Below are positions 34,601 through 44,900 of a stretch of 64,000 bases of DNA, one piece after another (the stretch's first letter is position 1; every line of letters starts with the position of its first letter). A program made the translations under genes and the position numbers. Origin of the DNA: Coniferiporia sulphurascens. Taxonomy: Eukaryota; Basidiomycota; Agaricomycetes; Hymenochaetales; Hymenochaetaceae. The notes below the pieces were generated by a model. That model did not search any database. It was not told the origin of the DNA and saw nothing but the letters and a program-made list of their open reading frames with translations. The stretch is taken from positions 3,782,001 through 3,846,000 of the forward strand of contig NBBA01000001.1 of assembly GCA_002794785.1 (NCBI GenBank). Direction: 5' to 3'.

Positions 34601-35897
34601 ATACTGAGCATTATGTGCTTTGCTACTGGCTTCCGATCCGCTAGGGAGAGCACGGTAGGCAAAAGACACCTCCACGTTCTAATTTAAAAGGTCGGTTTAA
34701 GTGCATACAGCTGGCGCAGCACAAAAATTTGACTCACGACATGATCACGCATAAGGTGCTGCTTCGCATCATCACTACCGTCGTGAAGGGTATCATCCAC
34801 ATCCACGTCCGGAAGAGAGCGAATTGATGTTAACCGTAGAGCATTTGAACCCTGGCCAAGGTTAGCAACCCGTACGGAATGCTAGGTTCAAGATATCTAT
34901 TAAAGAAATATATGATGAAGATCTGGAGACAAAACATACGACGAACTTCGGAACGCTGGCTTGCATGATGTCTTCAAGCATGTCTACAGCGGAGTTGAAC
35001 CTAGACATTCTCCTGTCAGATACCACGCAATTTTCCTAAGCCCATGTGCGTAACAAGGAACCTACATGTCCGTGTTTATAATTGGCCAAATTCCCCTTAA
35101 GATGGCATTTACCCACTCCGCACTCTCTTTAGTACGCTCTTCAACATCCACTATCCCATTTCCGTCCTGATCTTCTCCCGCAGCCAGCCCGCGTGCGCGC
35201 TCAGAGTCCCAAACACGATCTGTGAAATCCTCGGCAGATTGTTCATCGAGTGCATAGAGTAGAGAATAGGCCAGGAAAGAAGGCGGTGCCAAGGTCAAAA
35301 CAAGAACTGCACCCAGTGACAGAAAAGGATGAGAATAAGATTTTGCGCGTGCATGGTCGAAAAAACCAGAGACGAAGTACACCAGAAGCGGGAAAGTGGT
35401 GTAGGCTGCCATAATTTTGATAATGGCCGATCGCGTAAGCTTCAGCATATAGGACGTATGAGCCACCCAGTCTGATGGACGTCAAAATACGACTCAATGC
35501 AAGGATAATAGGTACGAACCGGGAGGAGGACAATCAATAGACAGTATATTTACTCCTTTGTTATGTGTGTTAGTAACTTCGTCTTCGTCATCTCCATGTC
35601 TGATGGTCTGTCAAGGCCCCTTAGCTATTGCGATACACGGCAACGTCTTATGGTAAACTGCGTGCTTACCGTCTCTTCGCCAGTAACAGGATCCCTGGCA
35701 TCCATTTCTTTGCCTTTCGAAAGCTTCTTGACCACATCATGCGTCTCATTCTGTTCATTTTTCTCGACCTGATCACTCTCGCCAACGAGGCGTTTAGCCT
35801 TAGCCTCAGTGGCACCTGAGGGGTCAAAGATACTCCTGAGGTTGACTTTCGGGACTGGATTCTTCGCCGAATACCCCTCGTGAAGTTTATGAGCCAT
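31649..35897 (-). CDS. SMP- and C2-domain membrane contact-site protein, Mug190/tricalbin-like
   Basis: The start at 35897 reads MAHKLHEGYSAKNPVPKVNL. Two hydrophobic segments follow (FPLLVYFVSGFF; FLSLGAVLVLTLAPPSFLAY), a hairpin-type ER anchor. Next is a 12-residue loop matching the EF-hand pattern (DQDGNGIVDVEE, at 35137-35172), then the SMP lipid-transfer domain starting WVNAILRGIWPIINTDM and continuing FNSAVDMLEDIMQASVPKF. A first C2 domain has GVIIIHIHRATGLKKMD, DSVDPYVTVTY and LWDSDRTSA with calcium-type aspartates. A second C2 starts GILSVQIHEIRDLKL, is interrupted by an acidic/lysine insertion, and continues TSTPIFNAGTERFIRDW. The C-terminal exon (to 31649) is charged and ends QTRQPDIETEV. 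About nine introns. In the family such proteins tether ER to plasma membrane and move lipids. Confidence 0.85.
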
Positions 35898-36090
35898 GGC
35901 TGTCGTCGTCTGAGTTGTACCGTAGGCGAAGAGATTTCAAGGAGCGTCGATGTTAATACTAGTTCCGTTGCCTCCATCGCTGAATGTATATACTGGCATG
36001 TGGTGACGTAGTTTTGGAGACAGCCTCGGATTCTCGTGGTACAGGCGCTTACCGCCGATCGCTGACAAAAATAGAACTACGACTTCTTTA

Positions 36091-36357
36091 TACAGGTGGA
36101 TATAATTAGTTACGCCGCACCCCAAAATGGAAGGTGTTTTTCATCACCCATTCTACCATTGAAAATTTAGTGGAAGTGCTTGCTATTAGTAACAATGCTT
36201 CTTATACCATATCTATGGAGTTTATGTGTATTCAAGACATTGTGAGTGTTCAATTTTGTGGCATATGAGCTTGTCAGATAAATTCACAGTCACGTTTTGG
36301 GTGATGGGAAACTATTGCCATTTATAGGTGCGGCGTAACTAATTATATCCACCTGTA
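36091..36357. mobile_element. MITE with about 28-bp perfect terminal inverted repeats and TA target duplication
   Basis: The 30 bases at 36091-36120 (starting TACAGGTGGATATAATTAG) reappear as an exact reverse complement at 36328-36357 (ending CTAATTATATCCACCTGTA). Taking the outer TA on both sides as the target-site duplication leaves a 263-bp element with 28-bp inverted repeats beginning CAGGTGG. There is no ORF inside. TA duplication and C-starting ends are typical of Tc1/mariner-derived MITEs. Subterminal ATCACCCA motifs are also imperfectly mirrored. It sits about 190 bp upstream of the Mug190-like start. Confidence 0.85.
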
Positions 36358-37360
36358 CAGTAAAATAATGATAGGGCCAGCTGCGCTGGCAGGGCCCGAT
36401 ACCTTTCTTAGATGGACGTAACGGTGACTTTTTATGTCCATATCTATCTGTAGGTGTAAATGTACATTCAAACGTGATTTATAAATATTTTGTAGCATTT
36501 CCCTTGCTGTATGCACGGTGCGCACTCGGTTTTCCTCGCACGATTATACAGTGGTTACACAATATCTTAAAGATGTGTGAGTGCAATGAGGCGTATGCAT
36601 TCATGGCCTCAATCGTAGGCCTTGTATTATTCTCTTTAAAGAGCGCCGATTTTAGTGAATAGGACAAGCTCACCAAACAAGGCTTCTGAATTCAGCCACC
36701 TTTTTCATGTTGGAAAGGTCAAATGCAAACGGAACCTTCGGCTGTACGAGGATTTCGCAATGGAAGTGGCCGCGGCCAAAAATTATCGCGCCATGGATGA
36801 ACAGATCACGACTGAGCATGCTCTCTGCAATTATCATCAATAAATATCACCATGCGTTAAGAGTTGATGCACACCTAGTGGTCCGGGTCTTCTCGCGTGT
36901 CAAGTGCATGATTTGATCGTCTGTTCGCCCGAGAACTTTCCTATAACCCTTTTTAGTAGGATGAGGAGTGACTAAATCGCTCATTGCGTAAGCTTCCCAA
37001 CCATCCATTGTCGTGTTAATGATATTTAGACGGAAGGTTTCTGTCGTCTGAGATTTGTTTTTCATCCAAAGTCTATTGGTATACACGCATGCTTACGTTG
37101 AAATAGACTTACTAAAATAACGGCGTTTTACTCATTGTTCCCGTTACTGATAAAACAAGTCTCTCGGATTGGTGAAAATTGGAAGTATTCCCAGACCTCA
37201 CAAGGCGGCTCTAAGAGAAGTTAGAAAAGGATAGGGAAAATCTGTATACAGATTAACCAACTTTGCAAGAAGACGCTCATGCCTGCCGTTTGCGTTCTGT
37301 GGCTAGCAAGATCTGGTCAGGAGGTTGATCCCGACCTAGGAGTTTTTCTTTTCTTTCATT
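36358..37360. other. Intergenic, no gene seen
   Basis: AT-rich sequence right of the MITE. ORFs of 60-80 codons overlap antisense and show no domain. It is probably decayed sequence between the MITE and the reductase relic. Confidence 0.45.
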
Positions 37361-37364
37361 CACG

Positions 37365-37720
37365 ATCCAACGACAGTAAAGACCTCCACCCCTCTTGAGC
37401 CAAGGTAGTCTCCTACCTCCTTGCTTAGTGGGCCATCTCCCAAAGATCTAATGGAGTAAGTTAGGAATGGAAATCTCAAAGGCGACATAAGAAAGCCTTA
37501 TGTCGCAAACACTCACAACACCCTTGGTCTTCGTTAGGGCTTCAACATAGCCGAGAGAGCCTGTGCTTCCGGTAAGCAGGACAACGTCTCTATCCGCCTA
37601 GTTGAGCTGATGGATGGACAAAGGCTTGAATTCTGGGAAGGCCGTAGTATACTTAGACACGAGTGTTGTGGCTCACGTCGCTTTCCCTCTACACCGCCGG
37701 ACTTCGCAGTGGTTGTGCCT
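37365..37720 (-). pseudogene. Relic of an adenylate-forming (NRPS-like) reductase, rearranged
   Basis: On the minus strand, about 37690-37530 reads KYTTAFPEFKPLSIHQLN, a stop, then DRDVVLLTGSTGSLG and EALTKTKGVV. This is the linker and NAD(P)-binding start of the thioester-reductase domain of fungal NRPS-like or aminoadipate-reductase-type enzymes. Further downstream, about 37452-37370 reads LGDGPLSKEVGDYLGSRGVE, which belongs to the earlier adenylation domain. In intact enzymes adenylation precedes reduction, so the order is permuted. Stops, missing residues after GSLG and lack of the rest of the protein mark it as non-functional. A perfect hairpin lies between the two pieces. Confidence 0.6.
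37482..37506. repeat. Perfect 10-bp inverted repeat with 5-base loop
   Basis: GCGACATAAG is followed by AAAGC and then the exact complement CTTATGTCGC. It falls between the two reductase relic pieces. Confidence 0.75.
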
Positions 37721-38084
37721 GTGATATTGGTGGAGATGAATTTTGACAGACCTGAGATGGTGGGTAGCTAGCACCAGAAATGAAGGGATACCGTAATTGA
37801 TGTAATCAATATCATGCAAATGGCCCGAAGGACCCGCTCGGCACAACAAGCCGAAGACGAAATGTAATTCAAAAAGGGCAGAACACGTAAAATAAATGAC
37901 AGCTACTTCCTTAAAGGGGAGAAAAATGAGCTGCCGCGGCTCGGCAATACAGAAAAGGCAATACCGCGGGCCCCTACAATCCCGTTCAGATCTTGAATTA
38001 TTGACCTAGCTAACCCTCTACCTAAAGGTATCGGGAATATCACGCTCAATTCTCAAAAGGCGTTCAGAATTCAGAAAACATGAT
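37721..38084. other. Intergenic, no gene seen
   Basis: This stretch lies between the reductase relic and the stop codon of the deacetylase-family gene. No frame is supportable. Confidence 0.4.
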
Positions 38085-39639
38085 CTATTTCCCTTGAAAT
38101 CCATATAGGACGTTGCGGACATTCCGACCGATAGTCTCAAGATGATATCCTCTTTTGAATAGAAAAATGAATGGACGGAGAATCAGCACCTGGAGTGGAA
38201 GAAAATAGCCAGAAACAACTTGAGGTACTTGCCCTTCAAGAACAAAGAGAGTAGGCTTCTGCACCGAGGCGATAATTTTACCGATCCGAGCGTATCCTTC
38301 GGTTGTGATTTTGAAGTTGCAGATCGGATCCTCCGAGTAAGTGTCCACTCCCAAGCTTTAAGACGGATAAGGAATGAGCACTCATTTAGAGTGATATCGT
38401 TCAAGCCTCTTACCTTATAAGGAGATACACCGGATCAAAATCTTTTATTGATGTAACCATTTGGGTCAGAGTAGTGCAGTATTCTTCGTCCCCGGTGGTT
38501 CCTCTTGGTAAAGGAAAATTGACATTAAATCCTTTACCCCCACCACTACCAGTTTCCGAAGCGAAGCCAGTGAAATCTGTCCATCGGGTGTGCAAGATGG
38601 ACAGTGTCAAATAGGGATGATTAAAATGTGGCTTATACTTACAGGGATAATCGTGCTCTCCATGCAGAGACGCATAAAGAACAGAGCAATCCTCGTAAAA
38701 TATTTCTTGAGCTTCGGCAGAGTACAAGTTTGAACCGACGAAGTAATGGAAAAGATCTTCTACTACCTACTTCCGTTACCGTGATGATAATCAATGTCTA
38801 AGATCGCAAGCTTCGTAGTGTCATGGTACGAAGCCGTATCTTGCAGAAAGCGAGCAGCAACGGCGACATTGTTGATGAAACAGTATCCTCCACACAGTGA
38901 CGGCATAGCGTGATGACCTGGCGGTCGACTACATGACCTCGTATTAATACATAAGTAATAGTTCCAACGGAGAGGTGAAGCCTACCAAAGGGCAAAGACA
39001 CCCCCATCGACTGCTAAAGTACGTAATTCTGCAGCTGCGGTGAGGGTGACACGTAGGGAGGCAAGTGAAGACAGGAAAGTGTCTGCAAAGAAAGGATTGA
39101 GTGCTAAATAGATATACTAGCACGAGTTGTAACTTGACCTTTTGTGATTGGACTGCTCAAATCGAAGCAGTAAAGACCTATGCCGCCGCTTCAGTATTAA
39201 CTTTGCTTATAAGATAATTACCAACCGGCTCTGGCGATAGGAGGCAATGCATTTGGATCGAGTGGCTTTTTGGATAGTAGAGATATATGCGGAAACGCTT
39301 CCGGGAAGATAGCAGTCTGTGGCCAAAATGAGACGACGATTGGACACCATAGCAAGAAATGAGTTGGAAAAGCACCTCATCACCACCATCGGAGACCCAG
39401 GCATCATAGGCTGATTCCAGGTAACTCAGGTAATCTGGCTCGTGCACTCTCAGAATATAACTCTTCAGGTCAATTTTGTTATCAAGTTCATCCGAAAGTT
39501 CAAATATTTCAGGCTCTTCAGACAGAGTTTTATGTATGATAGTGAGACGAGATGGACTTTCAAAGTATGTTGTTTCCCTGCCAAGGAGCTCATAAGGCGG
39601 GTCGTGCAACAGACAGTCCGTATGATAGTAGACCTTCAT
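38085..39639 (-). CDS. Histone deacetylase superfamily amidohydrolase (acetylpolyamine amidohydrolase-like)
   Basis: The start at 39639 reads MKVYYHTDCLLHDPPYELLG, typical of the acetylpolyamine/class II-like branch rather than class I histone deacetylases. Core motifs are intact: SRPPGHHAMPSLCGGYCFIN with the catalytic His pair (near 38880-38935), the zinc-ligand block LDIDYHHGNG, the following TQEIFYEDCSVLYASLHGEH, FNVNFPLPRGTTGDEEY, the third zinc aspartate in SLGVDTYSEDP, and the catalytic tyrosine in FVLEGGYHLE. The protein ends NVRNVLYGFQGK with a stop at 38085-38087. Several introns keep frame. It should be a zinc-dependent deacylase removing acetyl groups from polyamines or lysines; substrate is not decidable from sequence. 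Head-to-head with dynactin. Confidence 0.9.
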
Positions 39640-39971
39640 GCCGGCAAGAAGCAAAACTGCCGCGGATTGCCGTGCGTCCCGAACTGGACGTGACGCGACG
39701 ATTAGACAGGTCCGACGCGGCGCGACCAATTCGCAGGCACGTACTTAGCCGATCATCCAAGCAACTGCAACGCCCCAGCTTGCCCCGGTCTCCTGGGATC
39801 TACACATTCCTTTCCTTCGCCGTTTATCTTACTGTGTCTCCTAAATTGACAAGCAATACTTGGCGTCTACAGTCAATCATCCCCAACCATTCTCAAGCTT
39901 AAGAGGACATCACGTCTGTCCTTTGGTTCAGTCAGCACTCGTTTATGAACTTGACGTGATAGTCGGACACA
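39640..39971. promoter_or_regulatory. Divergent promoter region (HDAC-family gene / dynactin p150)
   Basis: Start codons of the two genes are 332 bp apart in opposite directions, so both promoters are here. No named motif is recognisable. Confidence 0.5.
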
Positions 39972-42900
39972 ATGTCCGCTAGTGAAATACCAGTCGGTTC
40001 TGTAGTCGACGTGCCAGCTGGTCGCGGTACCGTGCGCTTCAGTGGGCCCACCGAGTTTGCTCCTGGCAGATGGATAGGCATCGAGCTGCAGGAACCGAAA
40101 GGAAAGAACAATGGGATTGTCCAGGACATACAATACTTTAAATGCAACATGCCATACGGCGTGTTCGTGCGGCCGAGTCAAGTCAAGGTCGTCAGCCTGG
40201 GAGGTCGCGTTGCGAGTCCGCAAGCTGCTTCGGTGAGTGGATTATAGTACAGCAAGGCGCCTTAGTTAACATCGCCCACCCAAGGCTGCCCCCACGACGC
40301 CCATTGTTGCCGTCCGACCTGCTGTGGGCCACGTTCGTTCGATGAGCAACGGCCGTATTCGCACGTCATCTTTACGCAATGTCGCCCCGCCATCGCCCGC
40401 TCTTTCTCGCTCGGAAAGTCCACAGAAGCAGAACGTCGGCGGGGTCTCAACGCCTTTGTCAAGCTCTGCCTTGCGTGTACGACCGCCCGGTCCTCCGTCC
40501 CCGGCGAAGCGAGCAACGCTGGCTCCTACAGCCCCAGTTACTTCCCGTCCAGCCCTTATAACACGACCAAGAACGGGCACAATGGACAGCGTCCCATCGA
40601 CTCCAATTACGGCGAAGCCCCGTCTGCACGAACCAACGCGTATGGAATCACCCCCGTCTGTATCTCCCTCGAATTCGCAAGGAACGCCGTCCCCTCTTCT
40701 TCCTCCCCTCCCTTCGATCAATTTTCCTCCAGTGTCTTCATCCCTTGCACAAGTCGCACGATCTACCTCAGACCTTGAAAGAGATACTGTAAGTCAGCCC
40801 AAAGGGAATTTTCGTATGTTCAGTTTGACCTGAGTTAATATGTCAACATTAGACTGAGATAGAACAGGAATCCCAGGAACTTAGGGCGAAAATCCGCGTC
40901 CTGGAAGCCAAACGTTCGGACGACACCCGCGTCATTGAGAAACTTGAGTCACAGCTCGCGGAAGTAAATCATTTTGTCGCTCTTCGCCCGAAGCTTCAAC
41001 AGAAATTGGCGACTCTCCAACAAGAGATCATTTCAAGCAGGCGAGCATTGGCTGACTCGGAGCAAGTACAGGCTCTAAATGAGAACCGTATGCTTGACGC
41101 ACAAGAGCAACTTGAAATGGCTATGTTGGATAAGGAGGTTGCGGAGGAACGTGCGGAGGCGGCTGAAATGGAACTTCAGTCACTGCAAGAAAAAGTTGAA
41201 GGCATGGAGGTCGAACTTGAGTCGTTGAAAGAAGGACGGGATGGAGGGGGTGAAGTAAATGACGCCGTGAAATCGTCTCTTGCGTACAGCCAGTTGGAGA
41301 AACAGAATGACCGGCTTAAAGAAGCTTTGCTTCGGTCAGTACATGATTGGCCCGACTAACACAACCCAGCGTCCAACTGACCGATTCATAGCTTGCGGGA
41401 CGTGTCACGAGAATCGGATCAGGAACAGCGACATCGGACGGCAGAGCTTGAGCGAGAACTCCAGGGCGTTGAAGAACTGCACTGTGAGCATGGCTTTCTT
41501 ATCATATTACTAGTAACTCAGGGGACCATGCAGCACAATACGACTCGACCCTCGGAAAATTGGCCAACGCGGAGACCCAAATTGAAGAACTGAAAGAGCA
41601 ACTTGACGATGCACTCGGCGCAGAAGAGATGCTTGAACAGCTCACCGAACGCAATCTCATTCTTGGCGAGGTTCGCTTGAACCCGCTTTTGTATTTTCCT
41701 TACGCTGAGCTTTTAAATACAGAAAATTGCCGAGATGACAATTACCATCGAGGACCTAGAAGCCTTAAAGGAACTTAACGATGAACTTGAGGAGAACCAC
41801 GTAGAGACTGAAAAACAGCTGCAGGAAGAAATAGGTAGGCTTCGGTGCAATATTCCTTTGCTGGATGCATCTAACTTTCGAGTAGAGCAGAAGGATGCGC
41901 AAAACAGGGAGCAGGCTCAAAAAGTCAGCGAACTAGAGGAGGCCTGTCAAGACTTGGAAGGTACAATAAACCAGTTCCGGGAGCTGGTGATGCAACTTCA
42001 ATCGTGGGTAAATTACAACAACCCGAGTTCGTTCATTGACTGTCCTGCAGAGAGTTGGATGCTCTTCGTACGCAGACCCAGAACGCCCAGAACGAGTCCG
42101 CCACGGCGGTCTCACAGACGGCAGCTGTCTTATCTCTCAATCTCAAGCTTCAGTCCTCTGCTTCTAAAAACCAAGCTCGGAGTATTGAGTTGGAGCTCTG
42201 CAAAATCGAAGCTAAGGAGAACAAGGAGCTGTATGACATCGTCAGGGTATGGATGGGCTCTTGCATGGTCAATATCGGACATTCACGCGAGGCCTTCTCC
42301 AGCCATATCTCCCACAGATTTACGTGGAGTCGGATAGCGATGCGACACAGTGTTATCTATATTTCCAACGAATGGCTGCGAAGGCGGACCTCATCAATTC
42401 CTCAGTTGCACAGCTCCACGGGCTTCCGGAGGCACTGAATGGGCGCGTGGACGAAACTCTGGTCAGAACATGCGAGGTACACTTCACTATCTTCCCGACT
42501 AAGTGGGCTCTGACAAGCTTGGTAATAGTTGCGATCACGAATCTCGGGCATGTCGGCTTTGTGCAAGCGTCTCGCATCCATACTCAAACGCTGCGATGTG
42601 GAATCTTTCTTGGGCTTTGGAAGGATCTATCCTGAAATTGCTCACCTGGAGAAACGTATCGATATACACATTGACACACTTTGTCGTGGCGAGTTCCGTG
42701 ACTCTGAATGCGTGAGCGACGTCATGAAGTGCGTTGTAACTCGATCCTCCCAAACTTTTTCGTACCTAATGCTGTCTACAGGACTACCATTCAAATCCAG
42801 CATCTCGCTGATGCGTACTCTGAGGGCTTTGACTACGACTTGGGCGAGCGTGAGCTTAGTCTAGCGCTGAGTATCGATCGCGAATTGGATAACTTCTCGG

Positions 42901-44612
42901 CTCCCATGGCGTTCATAAGCACTCGCCTCTCAGAGATTTTGGATGACGAAGGTTTGCCAAACCGCCTGGCACTTCTCAAAGACTGACAAAAACGTGATTG
43001 CGTTGTGCAGATGTGACGATTGAATCCGAGGACGATCCAACTGTCGAGCTCATTGAACCCTTTAAGCGACTTTTAGATCAGGTCAAGGGGACGAAAGCCA
43101 TGTCAAAGTATGTATAGACTTGCGACAGCTCTGAATTGTTCACTCAAGTTTGTGTTCTATCGTCAGAAAACTGTCGAAACGTCTGGAAGATCTGACGCAT
43201 GATTCCACCGCTCTTAAGCCACATTTCATGTCCACTCTTGACTCGCTAAATGCGAAAGTTCTAGCGTTGGTTGATTTTGCTGTTCATGTAAGCCTTTGCT
43301 TTACGCTTTTGAAATATTTGCTAAGTCTGTCATGCTTAAGCTGGCACAAGCGATTCTTCCCCACCTAGGGGACATGAGGACTACCAAAGGGACCCTGCAG
43401 ACTAAAATTGTGATAGATTTCGTAAGGAAGAGCGCCGTGGCAACGCTCAGTAAAGACCGAAAAGACGACGAATCTTGGATGATTGTGAGCGAAGCAATAA
43501 GCAGCCTGACGCAGGAAGCTAGCGCCGTGGTGCCGTTGGTTCTTGAGCCCGAAAATATCCTAAAGAGTGAGTCGTTGTGTTTTCCACACGGCAATATCGG
43601 TTGTAACTAAGTTACGTCAGTCTCCGCGACGCCTCCTTGGATCATTCGCGTCGAGGAGATAAAGAGCGCCCTGGCAGTCAATGTCGAGGCCGAAAGGAAG
43701 GCCGCACAGCTCAACGAGGAGATTCAGGGACTTGCCCGCGGAATCAGGTCCCGGGATCAAACTATTCAGGAATCCGCCGTCAAAATTGAGCTGATGGAAC
43801 GGCGGATGGATGCTGTTAGAAAACAAGCTGAAACCATTTCCATCTTGGAAAGTGAGATATCAAAGGCGAGGAAACAGGAGCGCTCATACGAGGAAGCCAT
43901 CGAACAGCTCCAATCAGATTTGGACTCGCTAGAGCAGGATAACGCTAAGCTCAAGCTGCTGACCGCGGGCGTGGAACGGCAACGTGAGTATCCCGTCAGA
44001 TTCTTTGTCAGAACCATTCTAAAATAATTCTCAGCTTCGGTGGGCCCGCAGACTACGGCAACGGAGGATGTTACCGCTGTGGAAAGCAATCTCGAAACTT
44101 CACACCTCCTCGAACAGGTACGATGGATATTTCCCTTTTAATTTAGCATGACTGAGATTCACTAGATCGAGGCTTTGCGGGGCGCCGTGAGGTATTTGCG
44201 ACGTGAAAACTCGTATCTCAAAGGCCAGGACCTGCTCAAGGAAATACAAGCACTCCCGCCGATACCAGACTTCTCTTTGAGGCCCACCACACCACCGCTT
44301 GACCCATCGGGCTCTTCAAGCGAGTCCGACAGTGAGAGCGAAGAACCTCGTGTACCGTCTCTTCGCTCGCTGGCGACTGAGACGAATGTACTTTACCGCG
44401 ATGTGATCGCGTTCTCGTCATCGCCACGTGTTGTTGATCTATCCTCGATCAACAGAAGGCGGGCAGATGCGTCCCACCATGGCCGAGGATGGATGCCAAA
44501 GAAGCTGACGCCGTCGCATCAGTTGTTAGAGAGAAAACTTGTGGCAGATGAGCTCAGCCGGCGAGTGAAAGGACTTCTAGAGAAGGCCAGCTCGCTTGGG
44601 GTCGCTCGCTGA
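39972..44612 (+). CDS. NIP100: Dynactin large subunit p150-glued (CAP-Gly, coiled coils)
   Basis: Dynactin links cytoplasmic dynein to cargo and microtubules. The start at 39972 ([20 protein letters not shown]) leads straight into a CAP-Gly domain ([20 protein letters not shown] and [19 protein letters not shown]). A Ser/Pro-rich basic linker follows ([26 protein letters not shown]), then a long coiled coil ([57 protein letters not shown]), the globular intercoil region ([40 protein letters not shown]), and a second coiled coil ([20 protein letters not shown]). The C-terminus ([20 protein letters not shown]) resembles other fungal p150 tails. More than ten short introns. The CAP-Gly signature reads GKNNG rather than the usual GKNDG. 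Confidence 0.93.
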
Positions 44613-44900
44613 TATCGTTGATGCTTGTAGTTTATGCCCCGGTTTTTTCTATTTTTCTATGGATTACATATACCTATGTTTTCACATCTCTAAGTAATAA
44701 TAATCATCTTAAAAAGTCTGTCCTTCCGGAAGTGGAAAGGTGTTACATACGCAGACGCGGCGAGACACCGGCCACTGCATAGACCCCACTATCCGCAACA
44801 AGGCGTGCGTGCCATAGGCTCCGCCACAACGACCTACGCGCATACACTGCGCCTTGCACGCCATTCGTCTCAGCTCAGCGACGCGACCTGGTCGACAAGC
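44613..44900. other. Intergenic before the zinc-finger gene
   Basis: These 288 bases hold the dynactin 3' UTR and the promoter or 5' UTR of the zinc-finger gene. Upstream in-frame sequence is open but lacks an ATG. Confidence 0.4.
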
